A stretch of 40,682 bases of DNA from Pseudaquidulcibacter saccharophilus (lineage in GTDB: Bacteria; Pseudomonadota; Alphaproteobacteria; Caulobacterales; Aquidulcibacteraceae): NCBI RefSeq assembly GCF_019455445.1, contig NZ_JAHWUS010000008.1:1-40682 (forward strand), in the 5' to 3' direction. The notes under the pieces were generated by a model. The model did not search any database and had not been told where the DNA came from. It saw only the letters and a program-made list of their open reading frames with translations. This document shows, in pieces, positions 27,025-36,215 of the stretch. The translations under genes and the position numbers were made by a program. Position 1 is the first letter of the stretch, and each line of letters opens with the position of its first letter.

Positions 27025-27825
27025 TTACTTTTTAGGCATCCAAAGAGGTTTGATGACGGTAAGCCAGAAGCGCTTGTCATCACCGCCATAGTTCTTTTCA
27101 GATACTGTTTGGGTATATTTTGCTTGAACCTTAAAGGCCCCAAAATCATAGCCAACCAATGGACCAATTGCTGTCTGGCTTTGTTTAAAACCTGCCGCAT
27201 TGTTCAAATCTTGTGACATGAAACCAACTGCACCCAATTCCCATTTTCCAAATGCCTTGGTCGCAGTTAAATCAAGGTTCATCCAATCTGGTGCACCTGC
27301 GCTGTCTTTACCTGTACCATAAACCAAAGTTGCAGATAGGTCATAACCTTGTCCAAGATATGAAACCGCACCAATCCCTTGGAATGATGACCAGTCACGG
27401 CCAACATCAGAAGAACTTGGCAAATATGCACCGGCTTGGAAACCGCCAAACCAGCCATCGCCTAAATTCCATTTTACTTGTGCATCAAGAAACGTATTGG
27501 CCCAGCCAGATGCAACGCCATTGCCATTAACACTGGCATTGACATAAGGGGTAACGGTGTCGAGAACCAATGTACCGCCTGCAACTTTCCAAGGAGTTGA
27601 CCATATAATCCAAGGTGCAGCTGCATTAACTTTTAAATCAACGCCACCACCCAAGTCACGGGTTCCTGTTGTACCGATACCAACGCCCCAAACGCCTTCT
27701 GGCAACGGCGCACCTAATGGGATACCGGTTGAAATCCCTGGGAATAATTCTGAGCCAGCCTGTGCTGTTCCTGCAAAACTCATTGCCGCAAGCAACGCTA
27801 CCGCTGCTATCTTTATCTTTTTCAT
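27025..27825 (-). CDS. MetA-pathway phenol degradation outer-membrane protein
   Basis: A 266-residue protein with a textbook signal peptide (MKKIKIAAVALLAAM, ending AQA). The mature part is rich in aromatic/glycine beta-strand patterns ending in FWLTVIKPLWMPKK. It resembles the PF13557 family (putative MetA pathway of phenol degradation), thought to form outer-membrane barrels for hydrophobic substrate uptake. A GAGGAGG site precedes the start, 32 bases after dmpG, so it is the third gene of the operon. Channel function is inference. Confidence 0.8.
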   Translation of the reverse strand: MKKIKIAAVALLAAMSFAGTAQAGSELFPGISTGIPLGAPLPEGVWGVGIGTTGTRDLGGGVDLKVNAAAPWIIWSTPWKVAGGTLVLDTVTPYVNASVNGNGVASGWANTFLDAQVKWNLGDGWFGGFQAGAYLPSSSDVGRDWSSFQGIGAVSYLGQGYDLSATLVYGTGKDSAGAPDWMNLDLTATKAFGKWELGAVGFMSQDLNNAAGFKQSQTAIGPLVGYDFGAFKVQAKYTQTVSEKNYGGDDKRFWLTVIKPLWMPKK

Positions 27826-27857
27826 TCTCTTTCCTCCTCTTGTTTTAAAATTACCAT

Positions 27858-28895
27858 TTAGGCAGGTAACAAACCCCTCTCTTTAGCCATTGTAAGGGTT
27901 GTGTCGTAAATCATATCTTCTTGCCCGCCGATCATTTTTTTGCGGCCAAGTTCGACCAAAATATCACGTGCCGGAATGCCGTATTTTTCACCAGCACGCT
28001 TGGCATGAAGCAGGAATGTTGAGTAAACACCCGCAAAGCCAAGGGTTAATGAAGCGCGGTCAACGCGCACCATGTGATCCATGAATGGCAGTATGACATC
28101 TTCGGCAATATCCATAAGTTTGAATAGGTCGCATCCGGTTTCAATTCCCATTCGATCACAAACAGCGACAAAAACTTCGGTTGGGGTGTTACCTGCGCCT
28201 GCGCCAAGACCAGCAACAGAGGCGTCAATACGGCTTGCGCCTGCTTCGATTGCGGCAATTGAATTGGCAATGCCCATGCCCATATTATGGTGCCCATGGA
28301 AGCCGATTTCAGTTTCAGGATTAAGGATATCGCGCAATGCAGATACGCGCGCTTTAACGTCATCAGGAAGCATATAGCCAGCGGAATCCGTCACATAGAC
28401 GGTCTGCGCGCCATAATCTTCCATTAATTTACCCTGTTTGGCGATGCCTTCAGGGGTGTTTAGATGTGCCATCATTAGGAAGCCAGATGCATCCATCCCA
28501 AGTTTACGGGCATATGCAATGTGTTGTTGTGCGGTATCGGCCTCTGTACAATGGGTCGCGGCATGAACAGAACGTGCGCCACAATCATATGCAGATTTCA
28601 ATTCAGGCATGGTTCCCAGACCAGGGATAAGCAGAACCGAAACTTTTGCCTGTTTCATTTTTGATGAAACAGCAGAAATATATTCCTCATTTTTGTGCGG
28701 GGCAAAGCCGTGCTGGATTGAATTGCCACCAACGCCTGCGCCATGCGTTACCTGTATCATTGGCACGCCTGCATCATCTAGAAGGGTTGCAATTTCAACC
28801 ATTTTATCAACAGAAATTTGTTCCCGTTTGGCATGCATACCGTCACGCAATGACATGTCGTGTATAATAATTTTACGACCTTTTAGGTTTGACAT
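27858..28895 (-). CDS. dmpG: 4-hydroxy-2-oxovalerate aldolase
   Basis: A 345-residue DRE-TIM metalloenzyme that splits 4-hydroxy-2-oxovalerate into pyruvate and acetaldehyde. The N-terminal [16 protein letters not shown] has the Arg-Asp catalytic pair; the [15 protein letters not shown] block gives two metal-binding histidines; [17 protein letters not shown] is conserved. It overlaps dmpF by one base. The aldolase and dehydrogenase normally form a channelling complex. Confidence 0.95.
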   Translation of the reverse strand: MSNLKGRKIIIHDMSLRDGMHAKREQISVDKMVEIATLLDDAGVPMIQVTHGAGVGGNSIQHGFAPHKNEEYISAVSSKMKQAKVSVLLIPGLGTMPELKSAYDCGARSVHAATHCTEADTAQQHIAYARKLGMDASGFLMMAHLNTPEGIAKQGKLMEDYGAQTVYVTDSAGYMLPDDVKARVSALRDILNPETEIGFHGHHNMGMGIANSIAAIEAGASRIDASVAGLGAGAGNTPTEVFVAVCDRMGIETGCDLFKLMDIAEDVILPFMDHMVRVDRASLTLGFAGVYSTFLLHAKRAGEKYGIPARDILVELGRKKMIGGQEDMIYDTTLTMAKERGLLPA

Positions 28896-29830
28896 TATGC
28901 ATTCTCCTCAAGTGCTTTTGGCGCCAAAGTTGGTTTAAGGGTAATTTTGCCGTTTAAAATTTCTTCGGCAAACATTTCTGCGGTGCGTGCCGCTGCCGCA
29001 GTCATAATATCAAGATTGCCTGCATATTTTGGCAAATAATCGCCAAGACCGGCAACCTCTAAGAAGACGGCAACGCGATTTTCTTCAAAAATTGGCCCGT
29101 TCACCAATTTATATCCAGGGACATATTTTTGAACTTCGGCAATCATTTCCATTACAGATTTGGTGATTGCTGCCTCATCTGGGTTTTCTTCTGTGATGCA
29201 ATAAACGGTGTTCCGCATAATCATTGGGGGATCAGCAGGATTGATAATTGCAAGTGCTTTGCCTTTTTTTGCGCCGCCAACTTTAACCAGTGCCGATGAA
29301 GTTGTGAAAGTAAATTCATCAAGGTTAGCACGCGTGCCTGGGCCAATTGATTTGGAGCTTAAAGAAGCAATAATTTCGGCATAATCAACTCCTTGAATAC
29401 GTGAAACCGCGTAAACCATTGGAATCGTTGCCTGACCTGCGCACGAAATCATATTGACGTTCATTTCAAGCTTATCTGCATGTTCACGCAAATTAACGGG
29501 AGGAACGCATAATGGGCCAATTGCTGCCGGCGTAAGATCAACCATCAAAACGCCCAATTCATTTAATTTGCGGCTGTTTTCTGCATGTACATATGCAGAA
29601 GTGGCATCAAAAGCGATTTGAATATTGTCTTCTTTGACATGTGGTAAAAGACCATCAACGCCTTCATGTGTGGTTTTTAAACCCATTGAAGCGGCACGTT
29701 TTAGGCCATCTGATTCTGGGTCAATTCCGACCATCCAAACAGGTTCAAGAAATTCAGAACGTTGTAATTTGTAAATTAAATCCGTGCCAATATTGCCCGA
29801 CCCGATAAGGGCGCATTTTATCTTTGCCAT
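28895..29830 (-). CDS. dmpF: Acetaldehyde dehydrogenase (acetylating)
   Basis: A 311-residue enzyme converting acetaldehyde to acetyl-CoA, channelled from DmpG. It shows an N-terminal Rossmann motif ([10 protein letters not shown]) and the catalytic cysteine in [19 protein letters not shown], plus the [15 protein letters not shown] segment. It is the first gene of the minus-strand operon, preceded by the LysR-type box at 29923-29937. Unlike in Pseudomonas the dmpF-dmpG pair is placed before and opposite to the rest of the pathway. Confidence 0.95.
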   Translation of the reverse strand: MAKIKCALIGSGNIGTDLIYKLQRSEFLEPVWMVGIDPESDGLKRAASMGLKTTHEGVDGLLPHVKEDNIQIAFDATSAYVHAENSRKLNELGVLMVDLTPAAIGPLCVPPVNLREHADKLEMNVNMISCAGQATIPMVYAVSRIQGVDYAEIIASLSSKSIGPGTRANLDEFTFTTSSALVKVGGAKKGKALAIINPADPPMIMRNTVYCITEENPDEAAITKSVMEMIAEVQKYVPGYKLVNGPIFEENRVAVFLEVAGLGDYLPKYAGNLDIMTAAAARTAEMFAEEILNGKITLKPTLAPKALEENA

Positions 29831-29899
29831 GTTACAAGGTTTCCCCGCTTTTATTAAATTACTTGCAAGCGAAGATATTAAGCAAAATTAAAACCGTCC

Positions 29900-29937
29900 A
29901 ATACCGTTTTTTAGGGGTAACAATACCTATTAGGTAT
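29900..29937 (-). promoter_or_regulatory. LysR-type double box for the dmpF operon
   Basis: Site 1 is ATACC-N5-GGTAT (29923-29937) and overlaps the 3' end of the lysR gene. On the minus strand it is followed after 16 bases by CGGTATT (29906-29900). The two GTAT cores are 22 bp apart, as in the other two copies. Confidence 0.7.
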
Positions 29938-30835
29938 CGTTCATGCTGCTATTAATACGAAAGTCGTTAGTGGTTTTTAGGAAGGCCTCAAGAATTGGTG
30001 ATTTGTCATCCTTCATATACATACATGAAATATCCACTTTAACGTCTGCAGATTCTTTTAATGGAATATATTTAACGCCAGTTGCACCAAATGACATTGC
30101 CGATTCAGGCACAAAACATACCCCAAACCCTGAAGCAACAAGTGCAATCCCCGTTGCCGCATCGCCTACAACCTGTGCAACATTAGGAGTGATATCGTAC
30201 TTATAAAATTGGCTTAGGATAAAGTCAGCAAAGTTTGGACGGCCGATGTTGGGGAATAAAACAATTGGCTCGCTTGCAAGTTCGGAAAAAGAAATAACCT
30301 CTTTTTTACTTAGTGGGTTGGATTTATGCACGCCAACTACAATGGATTCAACCGCAATGGTTTTAACGCCAATATCCGGCAAATCAGGTATAAGACGGTT
30401 AAATCCAATTTTAATACGTCTTTGTCGCAATGCCTCAATCTGTTCGGTTTTATTCATCGTGTGTAAGACAATTTGCACGTCGGGAAAAGATTCGCGAAAG
30501 CGTAATAATAGGCGCGGTGCAATTTCAAAAACACCAGAGCCAAAAATCGCAACGTCAAGCCGTCCGATGATTCCTTCTGCAGCGCGTTTAGTTCGCGAAA
30601 TTGCAACATCGACTAAAGATAATATGTTGATTGCTTCGTCATAAAGCGTTTTTCCGGCATCCGTTAACTCAACACCTTTTACAGAGCGTTTAAAAAGTTG
30701 GACGCCTAATTGATCTTCAAGTTGCTTAATTTGGCGTGTCAATGGTGGTTGCGAAATATGAAGAATGCTTGATGCACGGCCTATATTGCCTTCTTTTGCA
30801 ACGGCAACAAAATATTTCAAATGGCGTAATTCCAT
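29930..30835 (-). CDS. LysR-family regulator, CatR/BenM type
   Basis: A 301-residue LysR regulator. The start MELRHLKYFVAV and QPPLTRQIKQLEDQLGVQLFKR belong to the winged helix, residues about 1-60, and read very like CatR, CatM and BenM. The effector domain follows. Its DNA-binding subfamily matches the ATAC-N7-GTAT boxes found upstream of dmpF, dmpQ and dmpK, so it most likely activates all three. The usual inducers in this subfamily are muconates or benzoate; here a meta-cleavage intermediate or phenol itself may be sensed. A box at 30920 lies between this gene and divergent dmpQ, suggesting autoregulation. Confidence 0.93.
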   Translation of the reverse strand: MELRHLKYFVAVAKEGNIGRASSILHISQPPLTRQIKQLEDQLGVQLFKRSVKGVELTDAGKTLYDEAINILSLVDVAISRTKRAAEGIIGRLDVAIFGSGVFEIAPRLLLRFRESFPDVQIVLHTMNKTEQIEALRQRRIKIGFNRLIPDLPDIGVKTIAVESIVVGVHKSNPLSKKEVISFSELASEPIVLFPNIGRPNFADFILSQFYKYDITPNVAQVVGDAATGIALVASGFGVCFVPESAMSFGATGVKYIPLKESADVKVDISCMYMKDDKSPILEAFLKTTNDFRINSSMNDT

Positions 30836-30919
30836 TCTTCCACCCTCCTAAATGTCTTAAAGACAAATGTAATTTTGTTAAGGTTACTAAAGAAAATTAT
30901 ATAGTAAACCATTGTAGCA

Positions 30920-30957
30920 ATACTTTTTAGGTATGGCTGTGGCTCGAAAAAAGTATT
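30920..30957 (+). promoter_or_regulatory. LysR-type double box for the dmpQBCEH operon
   Basis: ATACT-N5-GGTAT (30920-30934), 16 bases, AAGTATT (30951-30957). Located between the divergent lysR and dmpQ genes. Confidence 0.7.
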
Positions 30958-31023
30958 TCCCCAGCGCAAAATTTTATTTCATAAATATCAAAATACAAAA
31001 AGCCAAAGAAACAAGGGCTAAAG

Positions 31024-31383
31024 ATGGAAACGCAAAAAGGGAACACAACTTCGGTTATGACTGAAGAAGCATATGAATATGTAAAAATCACCATCGCCGA
31101 AACTGGGGAATCTTTTGATTGTTCCACGAATGAAAGCGTTCTCGAAGGGATGCGCCGGCTTGGTAAGCGCGGCATTCCAGTCGGGTGTCGTTCAGGGGGA
31201 TGTTCAGTTTGCAAGTGTCAGGTTGTTAAGGGTGAATATCACCAACACCGCCCCATGAGCACTGAATATATCAGTAAACAAGAATTGGAAGAAAACTGTG
31301 TTTTGACCTGCTGCATCAAACCAAAAGATAATCTTGAGGTGAAAGTCATCGGGAAAATGCACAAGAATGTCTGTGAAAAATAA
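31024..31383 (+). CDS. dmpQ: Chloroplast-type [2Fe-2S] ferredoxin
   Basis: A 119-residue plant-type ferredoxin with the cluster cysteines C55, C60 and C63 (GCRSGGCSVC) and a fourth at C96 or C97. DmpQ and XylT type ferredoxins reactivate catechol 2,3-dioxygenase by re-reducing oxidised active-site iron. The gene immediately precedes the dioxygenase gene, as in Pseudomonas. The upstream ATG at 31024 has AGGG in range; an ATG at 31057 is an alternative. Confidence 0.9.
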   Translation: METQKGNTTSVMTEEAYEYVKITIAETGESFDCSTNESVLEGMRRLGKRGIPVGCRSGGCSVCKCQVVKGEYHQHRPMSTEYISKQELEENCVLTCCIKPKDNLEVKVIGKMHKNVCEK

Positions 31384-31407
31384 ACTTATTTCTGGAGGAA
31401 ATTTACA

Positions 31408-32334
31408 ATGGCAATTACAGGTGTTTTAAGACCAGGGCACGCACAAATCCGCGTTCTTGATCTCGAAGAAGGCGTAAAGTTTTATCGCGATGTTTTGGGT
31501 CTCGTGGACATGGGCCGCGATTCACAAGGTCGCCACTATTTCAAAGCATGGGATGAGCGCGACCATCACAGCGTTCTTATTCGTCAAGCGGATAAAACTG
31601 GCATTGATTTATTTGGCTTTAAAGTTGATTCAGAAGCAACTTTAGAAAAATTTGAAAAAGATCTTCAGGCTTATGGCGTTACAACAAAACGTATTCCTGC
31701 GGGCGAAATGATGAATACAGGCGAACGTGTTCAATTTACATTGAATAATGGTCACGCAATCGAACTTTATGCCGATAAAAAAGATGTTGGCAATGGACTT
31801 GGTTATCACAATCCAAAACCTTGGGGTCCAGATGCGGAGCGTGGTATTGCGCCAACTCGTCTTGATCATGCCCTGCTTGCGGGTGGCGATTTGGATCAAG
31901 CTCTTGATATTTTTGTAAATGTTCTTGGCTTCTATTTGGTTGAAGAAGTTGTTGCACCAGATGGCATGAAAATCGCGGTTTGGCTATCTTGCTCTAATAA
32001 AACCCACGATATCGCTTTCTTGCGTCACGCCGAAGATGGCAAATTGCACCACGTTTCATTCTGGCTTGAAACCTGGGAAAAAGTTCTTCGCGCCGCAGAC
32101 ATTATGTCAATGAATGACGTTCCTGTTGATATCGGCCCTACACGTCACGGTATCACACGCGGCGCAACCATTTACGCATGGGATAGATCTGGCAATCGCT
32201 TTGAAACATTCTCTGGCGGTTATCCTGCATATCCTGATCATGCAGTTATCACTTGGCCGGTTGAGCACCTTCCAGAAGGTCTCGACTACGCCCAACGCAA
32301 ACTTCACGAAACATTCTTGACTGTATTCTCGTAA
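31408..32334 (+). CDS. dmpB: Catechol 2,3-dioxygenase
   Basis: A 308-residue extradiol ring-cleaving dioxygenase converting catechol to 2-hydroxymuconic semialdehyde. The iron ligands H154, H215 and E266 align with H153, H214 and E265 of XylE with a constant offset of one. A perfect GGAGGAA precedes the ATG. It follows the reactivating ferredoxin by 24 bases. Confidence 0.96.
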   Translation: MAITGVLRPGHAQIRVLDLEEGVKFYRDVLGLVDMGRDSQGRHYFKAWDERDHHSVLIRQADKTGIDLFGFKVDSEATLEKFEKDLQAYGVTTKRIPAGEMMNTGERVQFTLNNGHAIELYADKKDVGNGLGYHNPKPWGPDAERGIAPTRLDHALLAGGDLDQALDIFVNVLGFYLVEEVVAPDGMKIAVWLSCSNKTHDIAFLRHAEDGKLHHVSFWLETWEKVLRAADIMSMNDVPVDIGPTRHGITRGATIYAWDRSGNRFETFSGGYPAYPDHAVITWPVEHLPEGLDYAQRKLHETFLTVFS

Positions 32335-32360
32335 ACTACGGGCAAGTGTTTCATTCTATC

Positions 32361-32385
32361 GATGCAGGCATATCGTGCCTGCATC
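32361..32385 (+). terminator. Strong hairpin between dmpB and dmpC
   Basis: Perfect ten-base-pair stem GATGCAGGCA/TGCCTGCATC with loop TATCG. No T-run follows, so it is more likely a message-stability or partial attenuation element than a full terminator. It could lower expression of genes after dmpB. Confidence 0.6.
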
Positions 32386-32408
32386 ACCCCTCTCTAATTG
32401 TGTGAGAA

Positions 32409-33872
32409 ATGACAATGAAAAAAGTCCAAAACTTTATAAATAACGAATACAAAGACGGCTCAGACGCCAAAACTTTCCCAAAACTATCCCCCCTAAACAA
32501 TGCGCAAATCGCCGAGGTTTGTGAGGCATCAAAATCAGATGTCGATGCCGCCGTATCATCGGCAAAAAAGGCATTAAAGGGACCTTGGGGAAAAATGACG
32601 ACCGAAGAGCGTGTCGCAATTCTTTATAAAGTTGCGGACGAAATTACGCGCCGTTTTGAAGATTTTGTTGCCGCCGAGGTTGCCGATACCGGTATGCCAC
32701 AACATACATCACAATTTATGTGCGTTCGCGGTGCACAGAATTTTAAAATTTTTGCCGATGTAATTAAGAATGTGCCAACTGAATTTTTTGAAATGGCAAC
32801 GCCTGATGGCAAAGGCGCAATGAATTACGCAATTCGTAGACCCGTTGGCGTTGTTGGGGTCGTTTGCCCTTGGAATGCGCCATTATTGCTTATGACATGG
32901 AAAGTTGGTCCGGCACTTGCTTGCGGTAATACGGTTGTGGTTAAGCCATCAGAAGAAACTCCACAAACCGCTGCGTTATTGGGCGAAGTAATGCGCGATG
33001 TTGGCGTTCCTGAAGGTGTTTATAATGTTGTTCATGGGTTTGGCCCGAATTCGACTGGTGAATTTTTAACAACGCACCAAGATGTTGATGCAATAACCTT
33101 TACTGGTGAAACCCGAACTGGTGCAGCGATTATGAAGGCTGCCGCCGATGGTGCGCGTCCCGTGTCGCTTGAAATGGGCGGCAAAAATGCGGCAATTGTC
33201 TTTGCCGATGCCGATTTGGACGTCGCAACAGAAGCCTTGATGCGCTCTTGCTTCATGAATACTGGGCAGGTTTGTTTAGGGACAGAACGTGTATTTGTTG
33301 AACGTCCTTTATTTGATACCTTGGTCAACGCTTTGAAAGAAAAAGTGGCGGCGTTGAAAATTGGTATCCCATCTGATCACTCGTCAAATATGGGGCCACT
33401 TATTTCCAAAGAGCACCAAGCAAAAGTGTTATCTTATTATAAGAAGGCAGTTGAAGAAGGCGCAAACGTTGTTATTGGCGGCGGCGTTCCCAAAATGGAG
33501 GGCGACCTTGCCAATGGTTCATGGGTTGAACCAACAATTTGGACAGGTCTTAATGACGATGCAACAATTGCCGTTGATGAAATTTTCGGGCCATGCACGC
33601 ACATATTCCCATTCGATACCGAAGATGAGGTTATTGAACGCGCAAATAATACAAAATATGGTCTTTCAAGTGCAATATTCACAAGTAATCTACAACGTGC
33701 CCACCGTGTTGCGGCGCAAATTGAGGCTGGCGTTGTTTGGGTTAATTCGTGGTTCTTGCGTGATTTGCGCACTGCTTTTGGTGGCGCAAAAAATTCTGGC
33801 ATCGGGCGCGAAGGTGGCGTGCATTCATTAGAATTCTATACGGAGCTTAAAAATGTCTGCATCAAACTCTAA
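32409..33872 (+). CDS. dmpC: 2-hydroxymuconic semialdehyde dehydrogenase
   Basis: A 487-residue aldehyde dehydrogenase that oxidises 2-hydroxymuconic semialdehyde to 4-oxalocrotonate. The family sites are VVCPWNAPLLLMTWK, LEMGGKNAAIVFADAD with the general base glutamate, and MNTGQVCLGTERVFVERP with the catalytic cysteine. The start may be the ATG at 32409 or the next in-frame one at 32415. It overlaps dmpE by 20 bases. No hydrolytic DmpD gene is seen, so this oxidative branch is the route in the window. Confidence 0.94.
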   Translation: MTMKKVQNFINNEYKDGSDAKTFPKLSPLNNAQIAEVCEASKSDVDAAVSSAKKALKGPWGKMTTEERVAILYKVADEITRRFEDFVAAEVADTGMPQHTSQFMCVRGAQNFKIFADVIKNVPTEFFEMATPDGKGAMNYAIRRPVGVVGVVCPWNAPLLLMTWKVGPALACGNTVVVKPSEETPQTAALLGEVMRDVGVPEGVYNVVHGFGPNSTGEFLTTHQDVDAITFTGETRTGAAIMKAAADGARPVSLEMGGKNAAIVFADADLDVATEALMRSCFMNTGQVCLGTERVFVERPLFDTLVNALKEKVAALKIGIPSDHSSNMGPLISKEHQAKVLSYYKKAVEEGANVVIGGGVPKMEGDLANGSWVEPTIWTGLNDDATIAVDEIFGPCTHIFPFDTEDEVIERANNTKYGLSSAIFTSNLQRAHRVAAQIEAGVVWVNSWFLRDLRTAFGGAKNSGIGREGGVHSLEFYTELKNVCIKL

Positions 33873-34644
33873 TATTATAAACGCATTGGGTGATGAGTTG
33901 CACGCGGCATTAATGGCATGTACGCCTGTTGCGCCATTAACTTCGCGTGGTCACGACTTAACCATTGAGGATGCCTATAAGATACAAGAACGCATGTTAA
34001 GCCATCGTTATAATGGTGGCGCGCGCCTTGTTGGCAAAAAGGTTGGGGCAACTTCGGCTGCTGTGCAAAATCTTTTAAAAGTTAATCAGCCTGATTTTGG
34101 CATGTTATTATCTGACATGATTTATAATGAGGGTGAAGAAATTCCAATTTCACGCTTAATCCAACCACGTGCCGAAGGTGAAATTGCATTTATTCTTAAA
34201 CGCGATCTTATGGGGCCTGGTCTTACTATTGCTGAGGTTTTGTCGGCAACCGAATGCGTTATGCCATGCTTTGAAATTGTTGATAGCCGTATCGAAAATT
34301 GGCAGATTAAAATTCAAGATACCGTGGCGGATAATGCCTCTTGTGGCGTGTTTGTGCTGGGTGGCGCGGCGAAACCACCTAAAGAAGTCGATTTAGAGCT
34401 TTGCGGTATGTATCTCGAAAAAAATGGAGCTTTGCAGGTTACGGGGTCTGGCTCTGCGGCGCTTGGTCATCCGGCAAATGCGATTGCATGGCTGGGCAAT
34501 ACGTTGGGAAGGCTTGGCATCGGTTTAAAAGCTGGTGAAATTATACTTTCAGGGGCCTTGGCGGGGCTTGTTCCAATTACCAAGGGTGATGCTTTAACAA
34601 TGACAATTGGCGGATTGGGTTCTGCCTCGGTGAAATTCGGGTAG
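33853..34644 (+). CDS. dmpE: 2-keto-4-pentenoate hydratase
   Basis: A 263-residue FAH-family hydratase that adds water to 2-oxopent-4-enoate, giving 4-hydroxy-2-oxovalerate for DmpG. The GKKVGATSAAVQNLL block, QPDFGMLLSDM, metal-binding EGEIAF and the MPCFEIVDSRI segment are like DmpE. Translation starts within the last 20 bases of dmpC. Confidence 0.92.
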   Translation: MSASNSNIINALGDELHAALMACTPVAPLTSRGHDLTIEDAYKIQERMLSHRYNGGARLVGKKVGATSAAVQNLLKVNQPDFGMLLSDMIYNEGEEIPISRLIQPRAEGEIAFILKRDLMGPGLTIAEVLSATECVMPCFEIVDSRIENWQIKIQDTVADNASCGVFVLGGAAKPPKEVDLELCGMYLEKNGALQVTGSGSAALGHPANAIAWLGNTLGRLGIGLKAGEIILSGALAGLVPITKGDALTMTIGGLGSASVKFG

Positions 34645-34650
34645 GATAAA

Positions 34651-35439
34651 ATGGCACTTTCAAAAGAAATTCTCGAAGAACTAGCAACTATTGTCGAAAA
34701 TGCCGAGCTAGAAGCAAAAGCAATCGCACAATTATCAATTAAATATCCTGAAATTGATGAGCAGGATGGTTATGATATTCAACATATTGTCCGTGATAGG
34801 AAAATTGCCCGTGGTCATAAAATTGTTGGCATCAAGGCTGGTTTAACCTCACGTGCAAAGATGATCCAAGTCGGTGTTGATAAGCCGTCATATGGATATT
34901 TGGCAGACTATTTTGCTGTTGGTGATGGTGAAACAATTGATATCACAAAACTTATCCATCCACGGGTTGAGCCAGAGATTGCATTTGTTCTTAATAAGGA
35001 TTTGGAAGGCGCTGGGTGTCATGTTGGTGCAGTTTTAGCGGCAACAGATTTTGTAATGCCTGCATTAGAAATTATCGACAGCCGCTATGAAAATTTCAAA
35101 TTCGATTTGCCAAGTGTGGTTGCCGATAATTCGTCCTCAAGCCGTTTTGTTCTTGGTGGGCGCGCACGTGCGGCATCGGATTTGGATTTGAAATCACTTG
35201 GCATTGTTATGACGCATAACGGTAAGCCATTTTCATTTGGTGCGGGTGCTGCGGTTCTTGGGCATCCTGCGATGGCGGTGGCAATGGTTGTCAACCTTCT
35301 GGCGCGCCGTGGCGAAGGGATAAAAGCAGGTTCAGTAATCTTGACCGGAGGCATCACCGAGGCCGTGGCAGTAAAAGCTGGTGATAACGTGCAATTACGT
35401 GCGCAGGGTCTTGGCTCTGTGAATGTTAACTTTGCCTAA
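34651..35439 (+). CDS. dmpH: 4-oxalocrotonate decarboxylase
   Basis: A 262-residue sister of DmpE, decarboxylating 4-oxalocrotonate to 2-oxopent-4-enoate. GIKAGLTSRAKMIQVGV, YGYLADYF, EPEIAF and the MPALEIIDSRY segment distinguish it as DmpH. The two proteins normally form a complex. It starts six bases after dmpE with an AGGA site upstream. Confidence 0.92.
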   Translation: MALSKEILEELATIVENAELEAKAIAQLSIKYPEIDEQDGYDIQHIVRDRKIARGHKIVGIKAGLTSRAKMIQVGVDKPSYGYLADYFAVGDGETIDITKLIHPRVEPEIAFVLNKDLEGAGCHVGAVLAATDFVMPALEIIDSRYENFKFDLPSVVADNSSSSRFVLGGRARAASDLDLKSLGIVMTHNGKPFSFGAGAAVLGHPAMAVAMVVNLLARRGEGIKAGSVILTGGITEAVAVKAGDNVQLRAQGLGSVNVNFA

Positions 35440-35456
35440 AATCGAAAGAGGGGCTG

Positions 35457-36203
35457 ATGGATAAATTAGCGGTCATTGCGGGGGCAAGTGGTGAATTTGG
35501 TCGTGAAATCACCAAAAAACTTGTGGCACGCGGCTTAAAAATTGTTGCCGTTGGGCGCAATTTAGAGGAATTGCAAAAACTTGGTGCCGAAATTGGCAAT
35601 ATAATTCCTTGCAAGGCTGATTTATCAAAAGATAGTTCAATCGAGATTATCAAGTCCGCATGTAACGCCCCGGTTAAAATTATTGTTAATTCAGCAGGGG
35701 TTCCGGTTGCGGGTGGCGTTATGGATGCTGATATTGCCGCCATGAGTGAGGCCGTAAATATAAAAGTTGGCGGTTTTTTACGCATGGTGCGTGCGGTTGA
35801 TAGCCGTCTTGAAAAACATTCACGCCTCGTGGCAATTGGTGGTCATTATGGTCTTGAACCAACTGCCTATGCCGCAACCGCAGGGGTTGGCAATGCCGCA
35901 CTTATTAATGTTTCGCGTCAATTATCGCTTGCTTATGGTGCGCGTGGGATCACAAGTCACATAATTGCACCCGGTCCCGCAGATACGCCACGCCTTAGAA
36001 ATGTTGCTAAAGCCCGTGCCGAGCGTGATGGACAAACATTAGAAGAAGTTTTGGAAATTATGGCGTCAGAATCATCGCTTGGTGCATTTACAACGCCTTC
36101 ACAAGTTGCATGGGCGGTTTCGTTATTACTTGATGAAGAAGCCGACGCCATGACAGGTTCAACAATTATGCTTGATAGCGGTCGCCGTAAAGGTTTACCG
36201 TAA
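35457..36203 (+). CDS. Divergent SDR-fold protein lacking the YxxxK motif
   Basis: A 248-residue protein of the short-chain dehydrogenase fold. The nucleotide motif GASGEFG is near residue 8 and NSAG replaces NNAG. Aligning on the ITSHIIAPGPADT region, the expected catalytic tyrosine and lysine are alanine and asparagine, and the catalytic serine region reads LVAIGGHYG. It is therefore probably not a conventional oxidoreductase. GAGGGG precedes the ATG. It is embedded between dmpH and the tautomerase, so a role in the meta pathway is implied but undefined. Confidence 0.75.
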   Translation: MDKLAVIAGASGEFGREITKKLVARGLKIVAVGRNLEELQKLGAEIGNIIPCKADLSKDSSIEIIKSACNAPVKIIVNSAGVPVAGGVMDADIAAMSEAVNIKVGGFLRMVRAVDSRLEKHSRLVAIGGHYGLEPTAYAATAGVGNAALINVSRQLSLAYGARGITSHIIAPGPADTPRLRNVAKARAERDGQTLEEVLEIMASESSLGAFTTPSQVAWAVSLLLDEEADAMTGSTIMLDSGRRKGLP

Positions 36204-36215
36204 AAGGAGATTGCA

